Below are positions 9,252 through 17,688 of a stretch of DNA of 64,000 nucleotides, in pieces. Source of the stretch: Marinitoga sp. 38H-ov (lineage in GTDB: Bacteria > Thermotogota > Thermotogae > Petrotogales > Petrotogaceae); NCBI RefSeq assembly GCF_011057715.1, contig NZ_LNGH01000053.1:44884-108883 (forward strand), given 5' to 3'. Within the stretch, counting starts at the first letter, position 1. Every line of letters starts with the position of its first letter. A program made the translations under genes and the position numbers. Under the pieces are notes generated by a model. The model was not told the DNA's origin and did not search any database. It saw nothing but the letters and a program-made list of their open reading frames with translations.

Positions 9252-9292
9252 ATTATATTATACACCAAAAAAGATAAAAATTGTGCTATAAT
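9252..9292. promoter_or_regulatory. Divergent promoters for the CBS-ACT operon and degV genes
   Basis: On the minus strand TATAAT (9262-9257) precedes the CBS-ACT gene. On the plus strand TGCTATAAT (9284-9292) is an extended -10 for the degV pair; its -35 region is poor. The start regions face away from each other over about 95 bases. Confidence 0.65.
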
Positions 9293-9324
9293 ATTAATAT
9301 CAAAAAGAAAAAGGGGGAGAATAA

Positions 9325-10176
9325 ATGGGGAAAATAGGAGTAATTGTAGATTCAGGCTGTGACATCCCTTTAAATATATTAGAAAAATATGATAATCTTA
9401 AAGTAGTTCCGTTGAGAACTATAATTGATGGTGTTGAATACGATGAGGGAACATTTTCGGAAGATTTTTTATTTGAACATATAGATGGAAATGTTAAAAC
9501 ATCATTACCGAAACCAGAGAATATAAAAATTGCAATAGAAGAGATGATAAATGATGGATATAATGATATATTAACCTTTAATATATCAAAGAATTTAAGT
9601 GGTACATATAATTTGTTTAAAATGATATCAGAAAGCATTAAAGATGTAAAAATAATAAATATAGATACTTTAAATATTTCAATAGGCTCAGGATTAGTAG
9701 TATATAGAGCTTTACAATATATAGAACAAGGTATGGATTTAAAAGAAATTGTTGATAATATAAAAAGAGATATAAAAAATTCTACAGTATTTTATGTAAT
9801 ACCAACATTGAAGTATCTTGCACGTGGTGGAAGGATAGGAAAGGTATCTGCCATGATGGGACAATTATTAAATTTAAAACCTATTATTTCAGTTGATGAT
9901 GAAGGTGTTTATTATACAGTATCAAAAATAAGGGGGTATAATAAATCAGTAGAAGCATTGTATAAAGAGGTGTTAAAATATATAGGAGATAATAAATTTA
10001 TAGCTGGTGTTGTTATAAGTGGGAATAATGAGAAAGTGAAAATTATGCAAGATAATTTTGTAGAAAAATTAAAAATATTAGGCAATACTTTAGAGATATT
10101 TAAAGGTAAGGTTTCTAGTACATTATCAGTTCACACTGGTCAAGATTTAATAGGTATTGGTGTCTTGAAATTATAA
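9325..10176 (+). CDS. DegV family fatty-acid-binding protein (first of a tandem pair)
   Basis: 283 residues; ATG preceded by AGGGGGAG. The N-terminal KIGVIVDSGCDIP and the internal TFNISKNLSGTYN are the DegV lipid-binding motifs. DegV proteins (FakB in Firmicutes) hold a fatty acid for phosphorylation by the FakA kinase; fakA is not in this window. It is followed 15 bases later by a paralogue of the same length and domain order, so this is a tandem duplication. Cytoplasmic. Confidence 0.92.
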   Translation: MGKIGVIVDSGCDIPLNILEKYDNLKVVPLRTIIDGVEYDEGTFSEDFLFEHIDGNVKTSLPKPENIKIAIEEMINDGYNDILTFNISKNLSGTYNLFKMISESIKDVKIINIDTLNISIGSGLVVYRALQYIEQGMDLKEIVDNIKRDIKNSTVFYVIPTLKYLARGGRIGKVSAMMGQLLNLKPIISVDDEGVYYTVSKIRGYNKSVEALYKEVLKYIGDNKFIAGVVISGNNEKVKIMQDNFVEKLKILGNTLEIFKGKVSSTLSVHTGQDLIGIGVLKL

Positions 10177-10191
10177 TTGGAGGATGATAGT

Positions 10192-11058
10192 ATGGAAAAA
10201 ATAGGTATTATAGTAGATTCTGGTACAGATTTACCTAAAAATATAATAGAAAAATATAATATAAAAGTAGTACCATTAAGAATAATTATTGACGGAAAAG
10301 AATATGAAGAGGGTTCTATAACAGAAGAATTTTTAATTAAAAGACTTGATGATAGTGAAGTAACCACATCATTACCTAAGCCTGATTCAGTGATAAAAGC
10401 TTTTGAGGAATTAATTAGTGAAGGTATAAAAAGAATAATTACCTTTAATATTTCAAGTAAGATGAGCGGCACTTTTAATCTTTTTAGATTAACTTCAAAT
10501 ACATTAAAAGAAAAATATCCAGATGTAAAAATAGAAAATATTGATACAAAAAATATTTCAATAGGTGCAGGACTTGTAGCTTATAATGCAATTAAAATGA
10601 TTGAAGAAGGTAAAGTATTTGATGAAATAGTTAAATGGTGTAATGAAAACATAAATAAAGCAAAAGTATTTTTTGCTATTCCAACGTTAAAATACTTAGC
10701 AAAAGGTGGTAGAATAGGGAAAGTTTCTGCAAAAATAGGTGAAATGTTAAATATAAAGCCTATAATATCTATAAGTGATGAGGGGATTTATTATTCTGTA
10801 TCAAAAGTAAGAGGTTTTAAGAAATCATTTGATAAAGTGTTTGAGGAATTTAATAAGTTTGTTGATAATAGGAAAAATATAGCGGCTGTTTATATTAGCG
10901 GAACTACAAAAGAATTTGAAAAAGTTCAGAGAGATTTTTTTGAAAAAGTTGGTAATTTAGAGCATACCTTAGAAGTTATTATGGGGAAGGTTTCAAGTAC
11001 ATTATTAGTTCATTCTGGTCCTGATTTATTTGGTATAGGTGTAATTGTAACAGAATAA
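10192..11058 (+). CDS. DegV family fatty-acid-binding protein (second of a tandem pair)
   Basis: 288 residues from the ATG at 10192, which has GGAGG 8 bases before it; the upstream TTG at 10177 precedes that site and is not used. It is similar along its length to the preceding gene (KIGIIVDSGTDLP, TFNISSKMSGTFN, RIGKVSAKIGEMLNIKPIIS). Paralogues of this kind often differ in preference for saturated or unsaturated acyl chains, but that cannot be read here. rarA starts 9 bases after its stop. Confidence 0.92.
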   Translation: MEKIGIIVDSGTDLPKNIIEKYNIKVVPLRIIIDGKEYEEGSITEEFLIKRLDDSEVTTSLPKPDSVIKAFEELISEGIKRIITFNISSKMSGTFNLFRLTSNTLKEKYPDVKIENIDTKNISIGAGLVAYNAIKMIEEGKVFDEIVKWCNENINKAKVFFAIPTLKYLAKGGRIGKVSAKIGEMLNIKPIISISDEGIYYSVSKVRGFKKSFDKVFEEFNKFVDNRKNIAAVYISGTTKEFEKVQRDFFEKVGNLEHTLEVIMGKVSSTLLVHSGPDLFGIGVIVTE

Positions 11059-11067
11059 GGTGATAAA

Positions 11068-12297
11068 TTGTATATTCCATTATACGAATCATTAAGGCCA
11101 AAAAAATTAAATGAAGTAATTGGAAATCAAAAATTAAAAGGTATTTTAAGAAATTGGATAATAAAAGATAAAATTAAATCATTTGTAATTTACGGGCCAC
11201 CAGGGTCCGGTAAAACTACTATAATATCAGCTTTTCTAAATGAATTAGATACTAATAGGTATGAAATTCATAAAATTTCTGGAGCATTGGAAGGAGCAAA
11301 AACTCTTAAAACTATTATTGCTCAATCAGAAACACCTCTTTTTAAAAAACAAATAGTTTTATTTGTTGATGAAATTCATAGATTAAATAAAGCTGAACAA
11401 GATGTATTGCTGTTACATGTAGAAAAAGGAGATTTGATTTTAATAGGTTCTACTACAGAGAATCCTTCTTTTTCCATAAACCCAGCGTTATTATCAAGAA
11501 TATTGACTTTTGAAATTTCCCCTTTAAATGAGGAAGATATAGAAGAATTATTAAATATAATAGAAAAGAAATTTCAGAATGTTTCATTTTCTAAAAATTT
11601 AAATATTCATTTAAAAACATATTTTGGTTATGACATAAGAAGAATAATAAATACAATTGAGGCATTAATTGATATAGGAATAAAAGAAATAGAGCCTGAT
11701 TCATTTAAAGAAATATTATCCTCTTTTGGCTATTCAAAAGAGGATAAATATGATGCTATATCAGCTTTTATAAAAAGTGTTAGAGGTAGTGATCCAGATG
11801 CAGCTGTATTTTATTTAGCATATATGTTAGAAAATGGAGAAGATCCATTATATATAGCGAGACGATTAATGATACTAGCATCCGAGGATATTGGACTTGC
11901 AGATCCTATAGCGTTAAATATTGCTGTTTCTGCATTTTTAGCAACAAAAGAAATAGGATATCCAGAATGTTTATATCCATTAACAGAAGCAACAATTTAT
12001 TTATCTTCAGCACCAAAATCCAATTCTTCCTTAAATGCATATATGACAGCTAAACAATATATTAATATTGATTTTGAAATACCTATGAAACTTAGAAATC
12101 CGGTTACTAAATGGATGAAAACAAAAGGATATGGTAAAGATTATAAATACCCACATGATTATAATGGGTTTATAAAAGATTATTATTTACCAGAAAAAAT
12201 AAAAAATACTCAAATATATAAACCATATGATATAGGATTTGAGAATAAAATAAAACAACGTTTAAAAAAATTATGGGATGGGTTTAAGAACTATTAG
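11068..12297 (+). CDS. rarA: Replication-associated recombination protein RarA (MgsA)
   Basis: AAA+ clamp-loader-like ATPase that acts at stalled replication forks. 409 residues. Walker A GPPGSGKTT (about residues 47-55), Walker B FVDEIHRLN, sensor GSTTENPSF and an arginine finger LLSRI are all present. The C-terminal tetramerisation part (SDPDAAVFYLAYML, ASEDIG) is typical. It starts with TTG after AAGGTGAT. It follows the degV pair closely and ends tail-to-tail with the S4 protein, overlapping it by 4 bases. Confidence 0.95.
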   Translation: MYIPLYESLRPKKLNEVIGNQKLKGILRNWIIKDKIKSFVIYGPPGSGKTTIISAFLNELDTNRYEIHKISGALEGAKTLKTIIAQSETPLFKKQIVLFVDEIHRLNKAEQDVLLLHVEKGDLILIGSTTENPSFSINPALLSRILTFEISPLNEEDIEELLNIIEKKFQNVSFSKNLNIHLKTYFGYDIRRIINTIEALIDIGIKEIEPDSFKEILSSFGYSKEDKYDAISAFIKSVRGSDPDAAVFYLAYMLENGEDPLYIARRLMILASEDIGLADPIALNIAVSAFLATKEIGYPECLYPLTEATIYLSSAPKSNSSLNAYMTAKQYINIDFEIPMKLRNPVTKWMKTKGYGKDYKYPHDYNGFIKDYYLPEKIKNTQIYKPYDIGFENKIKQRLKKLWDGFKNY

Positions 12298-12530
12298 ACG
12301 TTATTATTAATATTTATTTCTTCTAATATTTCAATTTTATAGTCATCTGTAATTTTAAAAATAATTTTTTTATTGTATAATGTAATGTTAATTATATCCC
12401 CGGATTTCACCTCATATGAAGGTTTTAGTGTATTGTTATTTTTTGTTATTTTTCCGGCTTTAGCTAATTCATTAGCAATAGTTCTTCTTTTAATTATTTT
12501 ATTTACCTTTAAAAACTTGTCCAATCTCAT
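12294..12530 (-). CDS. S4-domain RNA-binding protein (RqcP/HslR-like)
   Basis: 78 residues, almost entirely one S4 domain: RLDKFLKVNKIIKRRTIANELAKAGKI with the later VKSGDIINI. Small free-standing S4 proteins of this size (RqcP/YabO, Hsp15) bind stalled 50S subunits and help with ribosome quality control. Assignment to RqcP rather than Hsp15 rests on size and on lineage habit, so it is moderate. It ends inside the last codons of rarA. Confidence 0.8.
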   Translation of the reverse strand: MRLDKFLKVNKIIKRRTIANELAKAGKITKNNNTLKPSYEVKSGDIINITLYNKKIIFKITDDYKIEILEEININNNV

Positions 12531-12590
12531 TTATTAACAACCTCCGTGAAAAATTTTTCATTATTGTGAATTAAAATCGTTTTTTAATAC

Positions 12591-12619
12591 TTGACATTAT
12601 GGTGTAAAATAATTATAAT
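12591..12619 (+). promoter_or_regulatory. Promoter of the oligopeptide ABC operon
   Basis: TTGACA (12591-12596), 17-base spacer, TATAAT (12614-12619): a full consensus housekeeping promoter about 50 bases before the first gene. Confidence 0.9.
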
Positions 12620-12669
12620 ATATTAAGTGAAAATATTCAATAATTAAATTTAATTATGAGGTGATAGAG

Positions 12670-13692
12670 TTGTCTGAGCCAGTTCTTATAGTAGAAAACT
12701 TAAAAACCTATTTCGACATAGCTGAAGGAACAGTTAAGGCAGTAAACGGAGTTTCTTTTACTTTAAATAAGAATGAGTCTTTAGGTGTTGTTGGTGAAAC
12801 AGGTTCTGGAAAAAGTGTTACTATGAAAACTATAATGGGATTAATAAAAAAACCAGGATATATTCCTGAAGGTAAAATTTTATTTTACACTGATGAATTC
12901 AGTAAAGATGGGAAAAAGGAATATATTGATTTAACAAAATTACCATACAATCAATTTACTAGAATAAGGGGAAAACATGTTGCTATGATTTTCCAAGATC
13001 CAATGACATCTTTAAATCCAATGTATACTGTAGCTGATCAAATGATAGAAACAATAATGTATCATCAAAATGTTTCTGAAGAAGAAGCAAGAAAAAGAGC
13101 TATAGAATTATTAAGGAAAGTTGGAATTCCAAATGCTGAGGAAAGAATAGATGACTATCCTTTCCAATTTTCAGGAGGACAAAGACAAAGAATTGTTATC
13201 GCTATAGGTTTATCATGTAATCCAGAATTATTAATAGCTGATGAACCAACAACAGCACTTGATGTTACTATTCAAGCACAGATATTAGAATTAATGAAAG
13301 ATTTGCAAAATGAATTTAATACGGCAATGATTTATATAACACATGATTTATCTGTTGTAGCTGAGATAGCAGATAAAGTTATGGTTATGTATGGTGGAAT
13401 GCAAATGGAATTAGCTGATGTGAATACTATTTTTGAAAAGCCATTGCATCCTTATACACATATGTTATTAAATTGTATTCCAAGACATGATGCTAAAAAA
13501 GAGGAGTTAGAACCAATTCCAGGACAACCACCAATAATGTTAGATCCTCCAGAACTATGTCCGTTTTTACCTAGATGCCCTAAAGCAACAGATAGATGTA
13601 GAAAAGAATTAGCACCATTTAAAGAAGTTGAACAAGGACATTATATAAGATGTTGGAACCCAATGGACGTAGAAATGGAGGGAGATAAATAA
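12670..13692 (+). CDS. Oligopeptide/dipeptide ABC transporter ATPase, OppD/DppD type
   Basis: 340 residues from TTG at 12670; the GTG at 12661 is part of the GAGGTGAT ribosome binding site and is unlikely to be the start. Walker A GETGSGKS, Q-loop MIFQDPMTSLNP, signature FSGGQRQR and Walker B LLIADEPTT are intact. The C-terminal cysteine-rich tail (ELCPFLPRCPKATDRC) is the Fe-S/oligopeptide extension of OppD/DppD proteins. It pairs with the next gene to energise the OppB/OppC permeases. First gene of the operon. Confidence 0.95.
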   Translation: MSEPVLIVENLKTYFDIAEGTVKAVNGVSFTLNKNESLGVVGETGSGKSVTMKTIMGLIKKPGYIPEGKILFYTDEFSKDGKKEYIDLTKLPYNQFTRIRGKHVAMIFQDPMTSLNPMYTVADQMIETIMYHQNVSEEEARKRAIELLRKVGIPNAEERIDDYPFQFSGGQRQRIVIAIGLSCNPELLIADEPTTALDVTIQAQILELMKDLQNEFNTAMIYITHDLSVVAEIADKVMVMYGGMQMELADVNTIFEKPLHPYTHMLLNCIPRHDAKKEELEPIPGQPPIMLDPPELCPFLPRCPKATDRCRKELAPFKEVEQGHYIRCWNPMDVEMEGDK

Positions 13693-14855
13693 TGCTTTTA
13701 AGAGTTAATAATTTAAAAAAATATTTTCCTATAAAACACGGATTTATAGTTGAAAAAACTGTTGGATATGTAAAGGCTGTTGATGATGTTAGTTTTGAAT
13801 TGGATAAAGGCGAAACATATGGGCTTGTTGGAGAATCGGGTTGTGGTAAAACAACAATTGGTAAAACAATTTTAAGATTATATAATCAAACTGATGGAGA
13901 AATATTTATAGATGACAAAGATACAAGTTATCTATTTTTAAAAAGATCAGAAGCTAAAGAATATTTAAAAAATCATTATATTGATATTTTAAATAATGGA
14001 ATAAAGAAAAAATCAGAATCAGAATTTTTAAATGAATTACCAGATTATAAAAAACCATATTTTGAATATTTGATCAAAAATGGAGAATCAAAGTTTATTG
14101 ATTACATGCTATCTGATTTAAAAGAAAAGAGAATGCACTTTAGAAGAAAGGTACAAATTGTTTTCCAAGATCCAACATCATCTTTGAACCCTAGAATGAC
14201 AGTTGGTGCAATATTATCAGAACCATTATTATTTCACGGTATAGCTAAGAATAAAAATGATGCTTTTGATATAGTTAAAGAAATACTTGTAAATGTTGGT
14301 CTTAAAAAATATCATGTTGACAGATATCCACATCAATTCTCAGGAGGACAAAGACAAAGAATTGCTGTAGCTAGAGCTGCTATATTAAAACCAGATTTGA
14401 TAATTCTTGACGAACCTACATCAGCATTAGATGTTTCAGTTCAAGCACAAATTATTAAATTATTAAAAGATTTACAATCAGAATTAAACGCAGGTTATTT
14501 ATTTATTTCTCATGATCTTGGTGTTGTTAGATTTATTTCTAATTATGTTGGTATTATGTATTTAGGAAGAATGGTTGAATATGGTGACTCTGATGAAATT
14601 TTTGACAACTTTAAACATCCATATACTGAAGCATTATTAAATGCAGCTCCAGTTCCTGATCCAAAAAAGAGAAGAGACAGAAAGCAATTTATTATAAAAG
14701 GACAAGTTCCTTCTCCAATTAATAGACCAAATGGATGTTTCTTCTCACCAAGATGTAAATATGCATTTGAACCATGTTCTAAAAAATATCCAGAATATTA
14801 TGAAGTAGAAAAAAATCATTATGTAGGTTGTTATAAATTTGAACCAAAATCTTAA
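13692..14855 (+). CDS. Oligopeptide/dipeptide ABC transporter ATPase, OppF/DppF type
   Basis: 387 residues; its ATG overlaps the previous stop codon by one base (TAATG). Walker A GESGCGKTT, Q-loop IVFQDPTSSLNPR, signature FSGGQRQR, Walker B LIILDEPTSALD and the cysteine tail (CFFSPRCKYAFEPC) are present. About 100 residues separate Walker A from the Q-loop, roughly 55 more than in ordinary OppF; this charged helical insertion covers about residues 80-140. Half of the ATPase heterodimer with the preceding gene. Confidence 0.94.
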   Translation: MLLRVNNLKKYFPIKHGFIVEKTVGYVKAVDDVSFELDKGETYGLVGESGCGKTTIGKTILRLYNQTDGEIFIDDKDTSYLFLKRSEAKEYLKNHYIDILNNGIKKKSESEFLNELPDYKKPYFEYLIKNGESKFIDYMLSDLKEKRMHFRRKVQIVFQDPTSSLNPRMTVGAILSEPLLFHGIAKNKNDAFDIVKEILVNVGLKKYHVDRYPHQFSGGQRQRIAVARAAILKPDLIILDEPTSALDVSVQAQIIKLLKDLQSELNAGYLFISHDLGVVRFISNYVGIMYLGRMVEYGDSDEIFDNFKHPYTEALLNAAPVPDPKKRRDRKQFIIKGQVPSPINRPNGCFFSPRCKYAFEPCSKKYPEYYEVEKNHYVGCYKFEPKS

Positions 14856-14874
14856 ATTCAAGGGAGGGAGTAGT

Positions 14875-16617
14875 ATGAAGAAGTTTTTAGTCTTATTATT
14901 AGTTTTTGTTTCAGCATTAGCAGTATTTGCTGAAGAAGTAGATTGGGCAATTGAAGACGTTGCTGGAAAACCAGGGGGTACATTGTTTTTAGACACAACA
15001 TCCGGTCCAAAAACAATGAATCCAGCATGGGCACAAGAAACATCATCTACAGATATTATCGGATGGGTATTAGACACATTAGTACATTCTTCTAACAAAG
15101 GTTTAGCAGAATTACCAGGATTAGCAAAAGAATTTTCTGCTAAAGTTACAGAAGATGGAAAAACAGTATATACATATGTTTTAAGAAAAGGTTTAAAATG
15201 GTCAGATGGTGAACCATTAACAGTTGATGATGTTATTTGGTCATTTGAAAAAATATGGTTTGATGAAAATATGACAGCAAATGGAAATGCTGGTTATATG
15301 GATTCAAATGATGAATTACCATCAATAGTTAGGGTAGATGATTATACAGTACAATTTATTTATAACTCAAAATTCAGAAGAGGTCATGAATCAATTGGAT
15401 GGACAGAAATATTACCAAAACATGTATTAGAACCATATTATAACGAAGGTAAATTCCAAGAAGCTTGGTCATTAGCAGAATTAGATAAAGTAGTTGGTTC
15501 AGGTCCATTTGTATTAAAAGAATATAAAGAAGGCGTTAGAGTTGTATTAGAAAAGAACCCTTACTATTATAGAAAAGATAAAAATGGTGTTCAATTACCA
15601 TATTTAGATCAAATTATATACATAATCGTTAAAGACTTAAATACAGGTAGATTAAAGTTCGAAGCTGGAGAAACAGATATTTATTCTCCAACAGCTGAAG
15701 AATTCCCAGAAATTAGAGCAATGGCAGAAGAAAAAGGTTGGATAGTAAAACAAGGTGGACCAAACTTAGGATCAAACTTTGTAACATTTAACTTTAACGC
15801 AAAAGATCCTGTAAAGAGAAAATGGTTTAGAAATGATCACTTTAGAAGAGCTATTGCTTATGCTATTGATAAACAAACATTAATTGATGTATTATATAAT
15901 GGTTTAGGTGCTGCATTATACGGTCCAGTATCACCATCATCAGGATTCTATAATCCAGAAGTAGAAAACTTAGGATTCAGATATTCTTTAGCAAGAGCAA
16001 AGAGAGAATTAAAAGATGGTGGCTTTGTATTAAAAGGTGGAAAATTATATGATGCAGATGGAAATCAAGTTAAATTTGAATTAACAACAAATGCAGGTAA
16101 TAATGTTAGGGAAGAAATTGGTAATATCTTAAAAGAAAACTTATCAAAATTAGGAATTGAAGTTAACTTCGCACCAATGCAATTTAATTCATTAGTTGGA
16201 AAATTAGTTTCAACAGGTGATTGGGAAGCAATTATTATTGGTTTAACAGGTTCAGTTGATCCAGCATCAGGATGGAATGTATGGAGATTAGACGGTGGAT
16301 TACATTTCTGGAATTATTCACCAGAAGTAAAACCAGATATGTACGATGATGCATTAAAAGCAGATTACATGGTACCAGAATATGAAAAGAGAATAGATGA
16401 AATTATGAGATTACAAGTTACAGCTGTAGATAAGGATGAATTAAGAAAATTATTTGATGAATTCCAAATGTTAGTTGCAGAACATCAAGTATTAGTATAT
16501 ACAGTTGCACAAAATTATTTAATAGCTTACAAAAATACAGTTCATATATACAACCCAGAACCAAACCCAGCAGCAGGCGTATTATGGGCAGGATGGAATA
16601 TCTGGAAAGATCAATAA
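14875..16617 (+). CDS. Peptide/oligosaccharide ABC transporter substrate-binding protein (SBP family 5)
   Basis: 580 residues from ATG at 14875, preceded by GGGAGGGAG. Residues 1-19 are a signal peptide ending near VFA; there is no lipobox cysteine. The family 5 core is clear: GGTLFLDTTSGPKTMNPAW, LRKGLKWSDGEPLTVDDVIWS, VGSGPFVLKEY. Ligand is unknown: in Thermotogota many family 5 proteins bind oligosaccharides rather than peptides. Codon choice is very uniform (CCA, GGT, ACA, TTA), as expected of a highly expressed gene. A hairpin after the stop separates it from the permeases. Confidence 0.94.
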   Translation: MKKFLVLLLVFVSALAVFAEEVDWAIEDVAGKPGGTLFLDTTSGPKTMNPAWAQETSSTDIIGWVLDTLVHSSNKGLAELPGLAKEFSAKVTEDGKTVYTYVLRKGLKWSDGEPLTVDDVIWSFEKIWFDENMTANGNAGYMDSNDELPSIVRVDDYTVQFIYNSKFRRGHESIGWTEILPKHVLEPYYNEGKFQEAWSLAELDKVVGSGPFVLKEYKEGVRVVLEKNPYYYRKDKNGVQLPYLDQIIYIIVKDLNTGRLKFEAGETDIYSPTAEEFPEIRAMAEEKGWIVKQGGPNLGSNFVTFNFNAKDPVKRKWFRNDHFRRAIAYAIDKQTLIDVLYNGLGAALYGPVSPSSGFYNPEVENLGFRYSLARAKRELKDGGFVLKGGKLYDADGNQVKFELTTNAGNNVREEIGNILKENLSKLGIEVNFAPMQFNSLVGKLVSTGDWEAIIIGLTGSVDPASGWNVWRLDGGLHFWNYSPEVKPDMYDDALKADYMVPEYEKRIDEIMRLQVTAVDKDELRKLFDEFQMLVAEHQVLVYTVAQNYLIAYKNTVHIYNPEPNPAAGVLWAGWNIWKDQ

Positions 16618-16634
16618 TTAATTTTATTTTAATT

Positions 16635-16668
16635 GGGAGTGGGGGAATGTGGAGTTTTCTCCACTCCC
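16635..16668 (+). promoter_or_regulatory. Intergenic hairpin(s) between binding protein and permease
   Basis: GGGAGTGG (16635-16642) can pair with CCACTCCC (16661-16668). An inner GTGGAG (16649-16654) can instead pair with CTCCAC (16659-16664) over a TTTT loop. The two share bases and exclude each other. There is only a short T-containing tail, so partial termination or 3' protection of the binding-protein mRNA is likely. Confidence 0.65.
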
Positions 16669-16697
16669 TTTCAAATTAAATTGAGGAGGTATTATGG

Positions 16698-17675
16698 ATG
16701 TTAAAGTATATCCTTAGAAGGATTATTCTATCTATTCCCGTTCTACTGGGAGTATCTATTGTTTCATTTATGATTATATCCTTAGCTCCTGGTGATTTTT
16801 TAGATTCATATAGGCTAAATCCTGCAGTAGATGCAGAACAAGTAAAATTATTAGAAAAAAACTTTGGTCTTGATAAATCACCAGTTGTTCAATACTTTTT
16901 ATGGTTAAAAAATATGCTTCAAGGTGAATGGGGACAATCATTCACATATCAAGTTCCTGTATGGGATTTAATTTGGAGAAGAGTTGGAGCAACATTATTA
17001 TTAAGTATTACAACATTCATTTTTACCTGGGGGATAGGTATCCCGCTGGGTATATATGCAGCATTGCATCAATATAGTTTAGGTGATCAAATAGTAGCAG
17101 TTATTGGATTTATAGGATTATCAATTCCTAATTTCTTCTTTGCGTTATTATTTTTATTTTTTGCAGCAAAAACCGGAGGAAAATATTTCCCTGTTGGTGG
17201 ATACATATCATTAGATTATGATTCATTCCCTGTATGGAAGAAATTTCTAGATATTGTATGGCATGTACTTGGTCCAATGATTACTTTAGGTACATCGGGT
17301 CTTGCTGGTACAATGAGAATTATGAGAGGTCAATTACTTGATGAATTAAAACAAGATTATGTTGAATTTGCAAGAGCAAAAGGTATGCCTGAAAATGTTG
17401 TTATATATAAACACGCCTTAAGAAATGCTATAAACCCAATAATAACAGCTTTAGGATTTTCCATATCAGGTCTTTTAGGTGGAGCTGTTTTAACAGAAAA
17501 CGTATTTGGATGGCCAGGTATGGGACAATTAATCATTGAAGCATTATTACAACAAGATATTTTTGTTATAATGGCTGATATTATGTTAGCTTCTGTATTA
17601 TTAGTTGTTGGTAATTTAATTGCAGATATATTATTAGCAGCAGTTGATCCAAGAGTTCGTTTGAGATTAGGATAA
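16698..17675 (+). CDS. Oligopeptide ABC transporter permease, OppB/DppB type
   Basis: 325 residues; ATG at 16698 with GGAGGT 7 bases upstream (the ATG at 16694 runs into a stop). The N-terminus MLKYILRRIILSIPVLLGVS is typical of OppB, with six membrane spans. The EAA-like loop (DYVEFARAKGMPENVVIYKHALRNA) is at about residues 218-245. It forms the inner-membrane channel with the next gene. No unusual insertion. Confidence 0.95.
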   Translation: MLKYILRRIILSIPVLLGVSIVSFMIISLAPGDFLDSYRLNPAVDAEQVKLLEKNFGLDKSPVVQYFLWLKNMLQGEWGQSFTYQVPVWDLIWRRVGATLLLSITTFIFTWGIGIPLGIYAALHQYSLGDQIVAVIGFIGLSIPNFFFALLFLFFAAKTGGKYFPVGGYISLDYDSFPVWKKFLDIVWHVLGPMITLGTSGLAGTMRIMRGQLLDELKQDYVEFARAKGMPENVVIYKHALRNAINPIITALGFSISGLLGGAVLTENVFGWPGMGQLIIEALLQQDIFVIMADIMLASVLLVVGNLIADILLAAVDPRVRLRLG

Positions 17676-17688
17676 TGGAGGGAAAATA

